Positions 27,993-35,979 of a stretch of DNA of 64,000 bases are shown here, piece by piece; the first letter of the stretch is position 1, and each line of letters begins with the position of its first letter. A program made the translations under genes and the position numbers. This DNA is from Gracilibacteraceae bacterium (GTDB taxonomy: Bacteria; Bacillota; Desulfitobacteriia; Desulfitobacteriales; Syntrophobotulaceae). Location of the stretch: contig JAISAH010000102.1 of assembly GCA_031266805.1 (NCBI GenBank), forward strand, positions 32,130 through 96,129, in the 5' to 3' direction. Below the pieces are notes generated by a model. It searched no databases and had not been told where the DNA came from. It worked only from the letters and a program-made list of their open reading frames with translations.

Positions 27993-29291
27993 TCAGTAGA
28001 TTATGGTGGCCAGAATGATGGTTGGGATCATAACTATTAACGTGGCCATGACATGCGGCCAAAAGATGTGTCTGTAAGCCAGTTTGTGCGTCAAGCCGGC
28101 GACCGCGAGGGATGTGATGACGACGCCGTTATGCGGCATGGCGTCAAATGAGCCGGCGGCGATGCAAACGATTCTGTGCAGCAGCTCAGGGTTGATCCCC
28201 ATATCCACATAAGGCTGGATAACGGTTTCCAGAATGATGCCCAGACCGCCGGAAGCGGAGCCGGTGATGGCCGCCATCAGGTAAGTCGCGATGCAGAGAG
28301 ATATGGTCGCCGGGCCGGGGATGGACAGCAGTACGTTTTTGATGACGGTAAAACCGGCGCTTGCCGCCACCGCCATGCCATAACCGACGTCCGCGCAAGT
28401 GTTGATAATGGGCAGCGCCGTATTCAAAGCGCCGGCGTTGATTGTGGCCATGGGATTCTTAATATACTTGAAAAAGAATACCTCAGCCGAAACGCAGCCT
28501 ACTACCAGAGACCAAACGATATCAAGACGGATCACATTGAGACAGGCGATCAGGATGATTGGCGGGATAAGACTCAGCACCATATGCGGCAGGTTTTCGT
28601 AAGATACGTCCTCCGTCTTGCCTGTGACTACCGGGTCTTCATAATGCTCGTCTTTGGCCCGCGCCCGGTTCAGAGCGTACCGCATATAAAGCAGGTTCAA
28701 AGTCAGCATCAAAATCGAAGCAAAAATACCGATGACCGGAGCGGCCGTAGCCGGTGTTCCCAGATAGACCATAGGCATGATGTTCAGTGTGGACGGAGTG
28801 CCGGGGATCATCGACATGGAGAGCGACCCGATCCCGAACATGAACGGAGCCATAAACAGGTGCCAAGGAACATCCATTTCTTTAAAAATCGGCCGCGCGA
28901 TAGGCATAACGGCGAAAATAACGACGAACAGGCTGACGCCGCCCAGTGTCAAAACCAGCGTCACCACGGCGATGGCATAGAGCGAATAAAGGGCGTTCTT
29001 CCGGCCGATGATCTTCAGGATGCCGTTGGCTATAGAGCGCGCGGCGCCGCTGTCGTCCATGAACTTGCCGAAAATGGAGGCAAAAAGGAAAATAAGATAG
29101 TATCTGCTGGCATAATTGACGAAACCTTGCATATAAGGGCCGGTGAGTGTTTCCAATACCCCCATCTGAGAAAACAGGGCGACGATCACCACGCCGAACG
29201 GAGCGATCAGCATGATGTGTACGCCTCTTAAAGCGAGAATTACAATGAGCGCCAGTGACAGGATAATACCAACCACGCTCAGGGTCGTCAT
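27993..29291 (-). CDS. GntP-family permease (gluconate/hydroxyacid:H+ symporter-like)
   Basis: Likely start ATG 29291 (MTTLSVVGIILSLALIVILALRGVHIMLIAPFG); multi-TM, GASGGLGI-like motif GSASGGLGIIL, AAGSFDAMPHNGVV. Confidence 0.88.
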   Translation of the reverse strand: MTTLSVVGIILSLALIVILALRGVHIMLIAPFGVVIVALFSQMGVLETLTGPYMQGFVNYASRYYLIFLFASIFGKFMDDSGAARSIANGILKIIGRKNALYSLYAIAVVTLVLTLGGVSLFVVIFAVMPIARPIFKEMDVPWHLFMAPFMFGIGSLSMSMIPGTPSTLNIMPMVYLGTPATAAPVIGIFASILMLTLNLLYMRYALNRARAKDEHYEDPVVTGKTEDVSYENLPHMVLSLIPPIILIACLNVIRLDIVWSLVVGCVSAEVFFFKYIKNPMATINAGALNTALPIINTCADVGYGMAVAASAGFTVIKNVLLSIPGPATISLCIATYLMAAITGSASGGLGIILETVIQPYVDMGINPELLHRIVCIAAGSFDAMPHNGVVITSLAVAGLTHKLAYRHIFWPHVMATLIVMIPTIILATIIY

Positions 29292-29360
29292 TTTACCCCT
29301 CCTTATTTGAATAATGGTTTTAAGGTTTAAACCTCCATTGCAACGTTGCGCAAGATAAAT

Positions 29361-29378
29361 ATGCATATTTTGTGCCAA
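29361..29378 (-). promoter_or_regulatory. Sigma-54 (-24/-12) promoter of the acyl-CoA operon
   Basis: Minus strand TTGGCACAAAATATGCAT: GG-N10-GC spacing exact, ~70 bp upstream of ATG 29291; operon ends with a sigma-54 activator gene. Confidence 0.85.
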
Positions 29379-29460
29379 GCGAACCGGAAATGATAATATT
29401 TGTTAAAAACCTGAATGACAACGCCTTTTCGCTATTAACATAAAATGGTTTCCGGGGCGG

Positions 29461-29509
29461 TGTCGTTTCTAAGCGACGTTATTTCTCTGGCGGAAGCGAC
29501 AAATGTCGC
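29461..29509 (-). promoter_or_regulatory. Candidate activator-binding (UAS) dyads: TGTCG-N7-GCGACG and GCGACA-AA-TGTCGC
   Basis: Two inverted-repeat elements sharing TGTCGC/GCGACA half-sites, ~85–130 bp upstream of the -24/-12 element. Confidence 0.45.
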
Positions 29510-29569
29510 GGCGGAGTTACAAGAGCGGGGCCGCTTGTTTTTTTTGCCGCTATAATGTAAACTGTTCCT

Positions 29570-31285
29570 ATGAAACTCACCGCCTGCCTGATAACTAAAA
29601 ATGAGGAGCGCTGTCTGGCCCGCTGTCTCGACAGCCTGCGGGAAGCCGTGGACGCTATCGTGGTCGCCGATACGGGTTCGGAGGACCGGACGCGGGAAAT
29701 CGCGCGGGCGCGGGGAGCGCGGGTCATAGAGATCCCGTGGCGGGATGATTTCGCTTGGGCGAAAAACCAGGCGCTGGCCGCGGCTGACGGCGATTGGATC
29801 TTATTCCCGGACGCGGACGAGTATTTTGCCCCCGGCGGAGCGGCGGCGCTGCGGGCCATGCTGGAGAACAACGCCTCGGCGCTGGCGCTGGCGGACGGTA
29901 TCGCGCTCCGGCGTTATGAGGGGACGGACTTTTCCGCGTCTTCATATACCGCCGTCCTGCGCGTGTTTCGCCTTGACCCCGCTTTGCGCTACAAAGGCGC
30001 GATCCACGAGGATCTGCGCCGCGCCGGAGAGCCGCCGCGCATCGTTGACGCGCCGCCCGCCGTCATATATCTCTGGCATGACGGACATGACCCCGTTCGC
30101 GCCGGCGCTAAAATCGCCCGCAATATGCGCGTCATGGAAAAACAGATCCGCTCCGGCGACAATGATCCGCTGCTTTTCTTTCATATGAGCAAGACTCTGG
30201 ACCGGCAGAAAGAGCGGGAACGGATATGGGAATACAGCCGCGAGTTCCTGCTCCGGGACCCTTCTTCCTCGTCCGTCTGCCTTAAAGCCCTGCTTCTGGC
30301 CGATATGGCTCTTGATTTTACGCCCGACGCGGCGTCGGGGCCGGAGCGCCGGGCCTGGCTGAAAGAGGAAGCTTTGCGCCGTTTTCCCGCCCAACCCGCC
30401 GCCTGCACTATGGCGGCTGACGAATGTCTGGAACGCGGCGATTGGAGCGGGGCGCTGCCGCTGTACGCCAAAGCGGCGGAATTGTGGCAAAATGGGTTTG
30501 ATGATTTTGGTGATTCCGATTTCCGGCAGGAAAAATCCCGGCCGCTGGTTTATGCCCGTTTAGGGCGCTGCCGGCAGATGACCGGCGACCTCGCGGGCGC
30601 GCGGGCGGATTTTGCCGCCGCGCTCGACTTGCAGCCGGATAACCCGGCGGCCGCCGCCGGTTATATCGAGTGCGGGCGGGCGGAGGACGCGCGGACGGTG
30701 TTTGAGACGCTCTCCGTCTGGCTGGCCCGCGCCCGCTCGCCGCTCTGTTTTCTGGCGGCGGCGCGGGACAAGCGCTGCGACCTGCTCTACCTTTATTTGT
30801 ATGATCACGGATCCGCCGGCCGATCGCCGCGGCCGCTCCAATATTTCGCGACCTTGCAGATTTTGGTGGGCGCCTGGTACGCGGCGGCGGCGGACTGCTG
30901 CGCCCTGATCCGGCGCCACCCGCTGTGGAGCGGCGATACGGCCGGTTTTTTCCCGGCTTTGACAGAAGGGGAACGGTCGGAAATCAGCGAGACCCTGGCG
31001 GAAGCCGCCGCCGGGTGTTTATTGGCCGCGGGCGGCTGGCAGCCGCCCGGCGGGGTCCGCCCGGATGAAAACCCGCCGGCGCCGGCCCGGTTTTTACAGG
31101 CTCTGTCCGCCGTGGCCCCGCCGGCGCTGAGTGACGCCATCCGCCTTTGTCTGGGTGAAGATGTGGATCCCGTGCGGCGGGAGGGACTAGGTGCGGCGCG
31201 GCGGACGGGGGAACGGCTGGCGGCTCTTGGCGCGCCGGAATCGGTGCGTCTGGTCTGGCGGGAGGCATTGGCGTGTCTGGACTGA
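29570..31285 (+). CDS. Family 2 glycosyltransferase with TPR-like C-terminal region
   Basis: 571 aa; MKLTACLITKNEERCLARCLDSLREAVDAIVVADTGSEDRTREIA...DGDWILFPDADEYF. Confidence 0.88.
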   Translation: MKLTACLITKNEERCLARCLDSLREAVDAIVVADTGSEDRTREIARARGARVIEIPWRDDFAWAKNQALAAADGDWILFPDADEYFAPGGAAALRAMLENNASALALADGIALRRYEGTDFSASSYTAVLRVFRLDPALRYKGAIHEDLRRAGEPPRIVDAPPAVIYLWHDGHDPVRAGAKIARNMRVMEKQIRSGDNDPLLFFHMSKTLDRQKERERIWEYSREFLLRDPSSSSVCLKALLLADMALDFTPDAASGPERRAWLKEEALRRFPAQPAACTMAADECLERGDWSGALPLYAKAAELWQNGFDDFGDSDFRQEKSRPLVYARLGRCRQMTGDLAGARADFAAALDLQPDNPAAAAGYIECGRAEDARTVFETLSVWLARARSPLCFLAAARDKRCDLLYLYLYDHGSAGRSPRPLQYFATLQILVGAWYAAAADCCALIRRHPLWSGDTAGFFPALTEGERSEISETLAEAAAGCLLAAGGWQPPGGVRPDENPPAPARFLQALSAVAPPALSDAIRLCLGEDVDPVRREGLGAARRTGERLAALGAPESVRLVWREALACLD

Positions 31286-31923
31286 AATCAGCGGGGCCTG
31301 TTTTGCCGGAAAAAGCCCTGCGTCTTTACGCGATCACCGACAGCTCCTGTTTAGGCGCCCGCTCGCTGGCGGAGACGACGGAGGCGGTCTTGCGCGGCGG
31401 GGCCACCATGCTGCAATTCCGGGAAAAAACACTAGGGTTTGATGATTTTGTGGCCGTCGGCCGGACTCTCCGCGCTTTGGCCCGCCGTTTTGCCGTGCCT
31501 TTTATCGTCAATGACCGGGTGGAGGAAGCGGCGGCGCTGGAAGCGGACGGCGTCCATCTGGGGCAGGGGGATATGGAAATCGGGGCGGCACGCGCGCGGC
31601 TCGGCCCGGGCAAAATCATCGGGATCTCTGCCAGGACCGCCGCTCAGGCTCTGCGGGCCGAAGCCGCGGGCGCCGATTATCTCGGGGTCGGCGCGGTGTT
31701 TGCCACGGCGACCAAGCCTGACGCCGCCGCCGTCAGTCTGGGGGTTTTGCGGGACATCTGCCGGGCGGCGCGTATTCCGGTCGTGGCAATCGGCGGCATA
31801 AACGCCGGCAACGCCGCGCTGCTGCAGGGGAGCGGGATTCGGGGCATCGCGGTCGTATCGGCGCTTTTTGCCGCGCCGGCGCCGGAAGCGGCGGCCAGAG
31901 AATTATTGCGCGATTGGGAGTAG
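31273..31923 (+). CDS. thiE: Thiamine-phosphate synthase
   Basis: GTG start; LRLYAITDSSCLGARSLAETTEAVLRGGATMLQFREKTL, NDRVEEAAALEADGVHLGQGDM, GVGAVFATATKPDA. Confidence 0.93.
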   Translation: MSGLKSAGPVLPEKALRLYAITDSSCLGARSLAETTEAVLRGGATMLQFREKTLGFDDFVAVGRTLRALARRFAVPFIVNDRVEEAAALEADGVHLGQGDMEIGAARARLGPGKIIGISARTAAQALRAEAAGADYLGVGAVFATATKPDAAAVSLGVLRDICRAARIPVVAIGGINAGNAALLQGSGIRGIAVVSALFAAPAPEAAARELLRDWE

Positions 31924-31933
31924 AGTGGCTTTT

Positions 31934-32596
31934 ATGATGATCTTACCCGCAAATATAAAGGGAATAATTTTTGACATGGACGGCACTTTGCTGGACACCA
32001 TGCCGGTGTGGCGAGGATTGAGCGAGGCGTTTCTGGAGGGCTACGGCGTAGCGCTGTCTCCGGCCGCGGAAGCGGACTTGCTGCCGCTGAGCCTGGAGCA
32101 GAGCGTCGCTTATTTTCACGAGTGCCTGAAAGTACCGGCGGCCAAAAAAGATATGCTGACGGAAATTTACGCCATGGCGAATCACAGATACCATAAATTG
32201 GCAAAACCGAAGGACGGCGTCCGGGAATACCTGGAGCAGCGCGCGGCCGCCGGCTGTAAAATGTGCGTGGCGACGGTCACGGACCGGGCGATGGCGGCGC
32301 AGGTCCTGACCCGTTTTGAATTGCGCCGGTTTTTCACCGACATCTACACCTGCGATACCATCGGCCGGCCCAAATCCGATCCGCGTTTTTTCCTTGACGT
32401 GGTGGAGCGTTTGGGTCTGAGTCCGGCGGAGTGCGCCGTGTTTGAGGATTCGCTTTATTGCCTGCGCTCGGCCCGGGCGGCGGGATTGACGGTGATCGGC
32501 GTTTTTGACGCGGAAGCGGCCGCTGACGAAATGGCGGCGCGGGAATACTGTCATCAATATATTTATTCTTTTACGGAGCTGACGGAAAATGCTTAA
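31934..32596 (+). CDS. HAD-superfamily hydrolase (beta-phosphoglucomutase-like)
   Basis: Likely start ATG 31934; IKGIIFDMDGTLLDTMPVWRGL, GRPKSDPRFFLDVVERLGLSPAECAVFEDSLYCLRSARAAG. Confidence 0.92.
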   Translation: MMILPANIKGIIFDMDGTLLDTMPVWRGLSEAFLEGYGVALSPAAEADLLPLSLEQSVAYFHECLKVPAAKKDMLTEIYAMANHRYHKLAKPKDGVREYLEQRAAAGCKMCVATVTDRAMAAQVLTRFELRRFFTDIYTCDTIGRPKSDPRFFLDVVERLGLSPAECAVFEDSLYCLRSARAAGLTVIGVFDAEAAADEMAAREYCHQYIYSFTELTENA

Positions 32597-33389
32597 AGTA
32601 TTGACGGTGGCCGGATCCGACCCCAGCGGCGGCGCGGGTATTCAGGCCGATCTCAAGACAATGGCCGCCCACGGCGTCTACGGCATGAGCGTCGTCACGG
32701 CTTTGACGGCGCAAAACACCACAGGGGTATTCGAGGTGGCGGAACTCACGCCGGAATTCGTCGGGCGGCAGCTGGACGCTGTTTTCACCGATATCTTCCC
32801 TGACGCCGTGAAGATAGGCATGGTGTCTTCGATCGGCGTCATCCGGGTCCTCGCGGCCAAACTGCGGGAATACCGCGCCCCGCATATCGTGCTGGATCCG
32901 GTCATGGGGGCGACGAGCGGGGGGCGGCTCATCCGCACGGAGGCGACGGCGGTTCTGGTGAGCGAGCTTTTTCCTTTGGCGGAAGTTATCACGCCTAATA
33001 TGGCTGAAGCCGAAGAATTGAGCGGTCTGAAAGTGAGCAGCCGTCCGGAGATGTTTGCGGCGGCCGCGCGTCTGGCTGATGATTTCGCCGGGCATATCCT
33101 GCTCAAAGGCGGACATTTGCCGGACGGGGCGGACGATCTCCTTTACCGCCGCGAAACAGCGCATTGGCTGAAAGGGGAGCATGTGCCCAATCCCAATTCT
33201 CACGGCACGGGCTGCACGCTTTCCGCCGCCCTCGCTTGCCGGCTGGCGGCCGGCGAGGGCATGCGCGCGGGAGCGGAGCAGGCTAAAGCTTATGTGACCG
33301 GGGCTCTGCGCGCCGGTCTCGACCTGGGCCGCGGCCGCGGGCCGTTGGATCATATGTACGCCCTGCCGACCGCGGCGACGTCGGCATGA
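32589..33389 (+). CDS. thiD: Bifunctional hydroxymethylpyrimidine kinase/phosphomethylpyrimidine kinase
   Basis: 266 aa; VLTVAGSDPSGGAGIQADLKTMAAHGVYGMSVVTALTAQNT, NSHGTGCTLSAALACRLA. Confidence 0.95.
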   Translation: MLKVLTVAGSDPSGGAGIQADLKTMAAHGVYGMSVVTALTAQNTTGVFEVAELTPEFVGRQLDAVFTDIFPDAVKIGMVSSIGVIRVLAAKLREYRAPHIVLDPVMGATSGGRLIRTEATAVLVSELFPLAEVITPNMAEAEELSGLKVSSRPEMFAAAARLADDFAGHILLKGGHLPDGADDLLYRRETAHWLKGEHVPNPNSHGTGCTLSAALACRLAAGEGMRAGAEQAKAYVTGALRAGLDLGRGRGPLDHMYALPTAATSA

Positions 33390-34141
33390 TGAACGGGGAA
33401 GGCGGCGGTAAAAGCCGGATGGTGCGGGATATTTTCGGCGGGATCGCCGAAAAATATGATTTCATGAACAGCGTCATGAGTTTGGGGCTGGATCGGCACT
33501 GGCGGCGGCAGGCCGTGCGGACGGCGCGGATCCGCCCCGGACACCGGGTGGCGGATATTTGCTGCGGCACGGGGCAACTGGCTTTGGCGGCCCGCGCGGC
33601 GGCCGGCCGGGAAGGCGAAGTGGTGGGGCTGGATTTTTCTCCGGCCATGCTCCGCGTCGCCGCCGGGAACATGGAGGCCGCGCACAGGCGAACGAGGGAC
33701 CATGTGGACAATATCAGCTTCGTGCAGGGAGACGCCGCGGAACTGCCTTTTGCCACGGCCAGTTTTGACGCGGTACTCATCGGCTGGGGCCTGCGCAACA
33801 TAACGGACAGAGAGGGCGCTGTCCGGGAAATGCGGCGGATCGTCAAGCCGGGCGGGCGGGTCGTGTCGCTGGATATGGGGCAGCCGCGCTTTCCGGGGAT
33901 GAGCGCCGTATACTGGCCGGTTTTTGCCCGGCTGATCCCGTTCCTCGGCAGCCGGTGCGCGGGAGGCAAAGCGCGGGAATACGCGTACCTTTATGAGTCG
34001 GCGCGGTGTTTTCCCCCGCAGGAAGAACTGGCGGACATGTTCCGCCGCTGCGGGCTGACGGCGACCGGGGCGCTGGATCTGGCCGGCGGCGCCGTGGCCG
34101 TGGTATACGGTGAAAAATCGCCGCTTTATCCGGGGGAATAG
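33386..34141 (+). CDS. menG: Demethylmenaquinone methyltransferase
   Basis: 251 aa; MVRDIFGGIAEKYDFMNSVMSLGLDRHWRRQAVR...GTGQLALA...SFDAVLIGWGLRNITDREGAVREMRRIVKPGG. Confidence 0.92.
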   Translation: MMNGEGGGKSRMVRDIFGGIAEKYDFMNSVMSLGLDRHWRRQAVRTARIRPGHRVADICCGTGQLALAARAAAGREGEVVGLDFSPAMLRVAAGNMEAAHRRTRDHVDNISFVQGDAAELPFATASFDAVLIGWGLRNITDREGAVREMRRIVKPGGRVVSLDMGQPRFPGMSAVYWPVFARLIPFLGSRCAGGKAREYAYLYESARCFPPQEELADMFRRCGLTATGALDLAGGAVAVVYGEKSPLYPGE

Positions 34142-34183
34142 CGCCGGGCCATGGGTCCGCGATGAATTATGAGGTGAGGAAAA

Positions 34184-34606
34184 ATGGCGGCAGGCGGCAG
34201 CAGAACAGTGGCGGCGGCGGCTCTGAACATGGCGATGACCGACAGCCGGGAAGCGGAAACTTTGCTGAAAAACGAGTATGCCGCAAGTGGCGTGCGCGCG
34301 GTGGCGGTGGACTATGGCGGCGATTATCTCAGTTCCATCAAAAAACTGGTGGAAAGAGCGATCGTCGCCGCTAAACGCGAAGGGGTCATTCAGGCGACGC
34401 ACGGCGACGAGGGCTCCGTGGCCGGGGCGACGCGGGAGGCTTTGAGTCAGATCATGCCCAAGGCCTTCGGCCTGAATGTCGGCGGCAAGATCAGCGTGGC
34501 CCGGCAGGGCGAGCATCTGAGCGTCGCGGTTTTTTTCGGGGTCGGGCTTTTGCATCTCGACGAAATCGCCGTCGGTCTCGGGCATCGGGTGATATCAGAC
34601 CGTTGA
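34184..34606 (+). CDS. hutP: HutP-family (hut operon positive regulator-like) RNA-binding protein
   Basis: 140 aa; GSRTVAAAALNMAMTDSREAETLL...VERAIVAAKREGVIQATHGDEGSVAGATREALSQIMPKAFGLNVGGKISVARQGEHLSVAVFFGVGLLHLDEIAVGLGHRVI. Confidence 0.88.
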   Translation: MAAGGSRTVAAAALNMAMTDSREAETLLKNEYAASGVRAVAVDYGGDYLSSIKKLVERAIVAAKREGVIQATHGDEGSVAGATREALSQIMPKAFGLNVGGKISVARQGEHLSVAVFFGVGLLHLDEIAVGLGHRVISDR

Positions 34607-34629
34607 CGGGTAAGAAAGGGGAAAAGCTT

Positions 34630-35340
34630 ATGCCGCTTCAGGTGGCCGTGGACGGGCCGGCGGGTTCGGGTAAGAGTACAGCCGCCCGGCTGCTGGCGCG
34701 GGAATTGGGGCTGGTGTACCTGGATACCGGCGCTTTTTACCGCAGCGTGGCCCTGTTAGTTCTGCGGCGGGGGGTCGACCCGGCGGACGAACCGTCTGTC
34801 ACGGATATCAGCGCCGGAGCGCGCGTTGCTTTTCAGCCGGGGACGGGCGGCGGCCCGGATCGGGTTTTTTGCGGCGGCGAAGACGTGACGGAGGCCATTC
34901 GCCGGCCGGAAATCAGCCGCGTCGTTTCGGCGGTGGCCGCTCACCCCGCGGTGCGGGAAAACCTGACGCGGCAAATGCGTCTGCTGGCCGCCGCTCAGTC
35001 CGTGATCATGGATGGGCGCGACGTCGGGACGCATGTGCTGCCGGCTGCGGCGGTGAAGATATTTCTCACCGCCTCGGCGCGGGAACGGGCGCGGCGGCGC
35101 GCGAGGGAACTGGAAGCGGCCGGGCAGGCGGAGGGTTTGACGGAAGAAGACGTGCTGGCGGAAATCGAAGCGCGGGACCGCGGCGACAGCAGCCGCGCCG
35201 CGGCGCCGCTGCGGCAGGCGGAGGACGCTTTCCTGATCGACGCCACTTTCCTCAGCCCGGATGAAGTGGCGGCTCTGATCAAAGAAAAGGTGCTGGCATG
35301 GGAACGGGCGCGGGAAAGCGGGGAGGAGACGGGGAAGTGA
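34630..35340 (+). CDS. cmk: Cytidylate kinase
   Basis: Likely start ATG 34630; MPLQVAVDGPAGSGKSTAARLLARELGLVYLDTGAFYRSVAL; IMDGRDVGTHVLP. Confidence 0.95.
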   Translation: MPLQVAVDGPAGSGKSTAARLLARELGLVYLDTGAFYRSVALLVLRRGVDPADEPSVTDISAGARVAFQPGTGGGPDRVFCGGEDVTEAIRRPEISRVVSAVAAHPAVRENLTRQMRLLAAAQSVIMDGRDVGTHVLPAAAVKIFLTASARERARRRARELEAAGQAEGLTEEDVLAEIEARDRGDSSRAAAPLRQAEDAFLIDATFLSPDEVAALIKEKVLAWERARESGEETGK

Positions 35341-35927
35341 ATTTTTTTTACCGGTTGGTCAGGTTCGTCTGCCGGATAATCCTTCTTCTGCGGGGGATGA
35401 GATTCACCGGCCGGGAAAAAGTGCCCGTGACGGGCGGCATGATCATAGTCGCCAATCATATGAGCGGTTGGGACGTGGTGGCCGTGGCCTGCGCCCTGAA
35501 ACGGCAGGTGTATTTCATGGCCAAGGAGGAATTTTTTACCAGACCGATCATCAAAACAGCTTTCAAATGGCTGCGCGCTTTTCCCGTCAAACGCGGCGCT
35601 CCGGATATGAAAGCCATCAAAAGAGCGCTGGAACTTCTGCGGGCCGGCGAGGTGGTGGGGATCTTTCCCGAAGGGCATCGCGGCAAAGCCGACGAAGAGC
35701 AGGAACCGATGAGCGGTATGATTTTTCTGATGGAAAAAGCCGGCGTGCCGCTTGTGCCGGCGCGGGTGTACGGCACGGACAAATTCATGGATCCGCGGAG
35801 CAAACCCGGTATCGTCATAGGCGCGCCCATCAGCGCGGAACAACTGGCGCCGGCGCCTGAAAAAAAAGACCGGCGCGCTTTGCAGGCCAGAGAAGTGATG
35901 ACGCGCATCCGCGGTTTGGAGTTATAA
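35337..35927 (+). CDS. plsC: 1-acyl-sn-glycerol-3-phosphate acyltransferase
   Basis: Likely GTG start 35337 (ORF 35298); GGMIIVANHMSGWDVVAVA (NHxxxxD), GIFPEGHRGK. Confidence 0.92.
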   Translation: MNFFYRLVRFVCRIILLLRGMRFTGREKVPVTGGMIIVANHMSGWDVVAVACALKRQVYFMAKEEFFTRPIIKTAFKWLRAFPVKRGAPDMKAIKRALELLRAGEVVGIFPEGHRGKADEEQEPMSGMIFLMEKAGVPLVPARVYGTDKFMDPRSKPGIVIGAPISAEQLAPAPEKKDRRALQAREVMTRIRGLEL

Positions 35928-35979
35928 AGAATTTTTCGTCCCAGAAGGATTTTATTCATCACTGGCGAAAAGTAACTAG

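Noticed and set aside
25572-29231. Plus-strand ORFs 25572..26390, 26620..27519 and 28176..29231
   Set aside because: Antisense shadows of acyl-CoA dehydrogenase, CoA transferase and GntP permease.
33350-34585. 411-aa minus-strand ORF
   Set aside because: Antisense to menG and hutP, which have clear family motifs.
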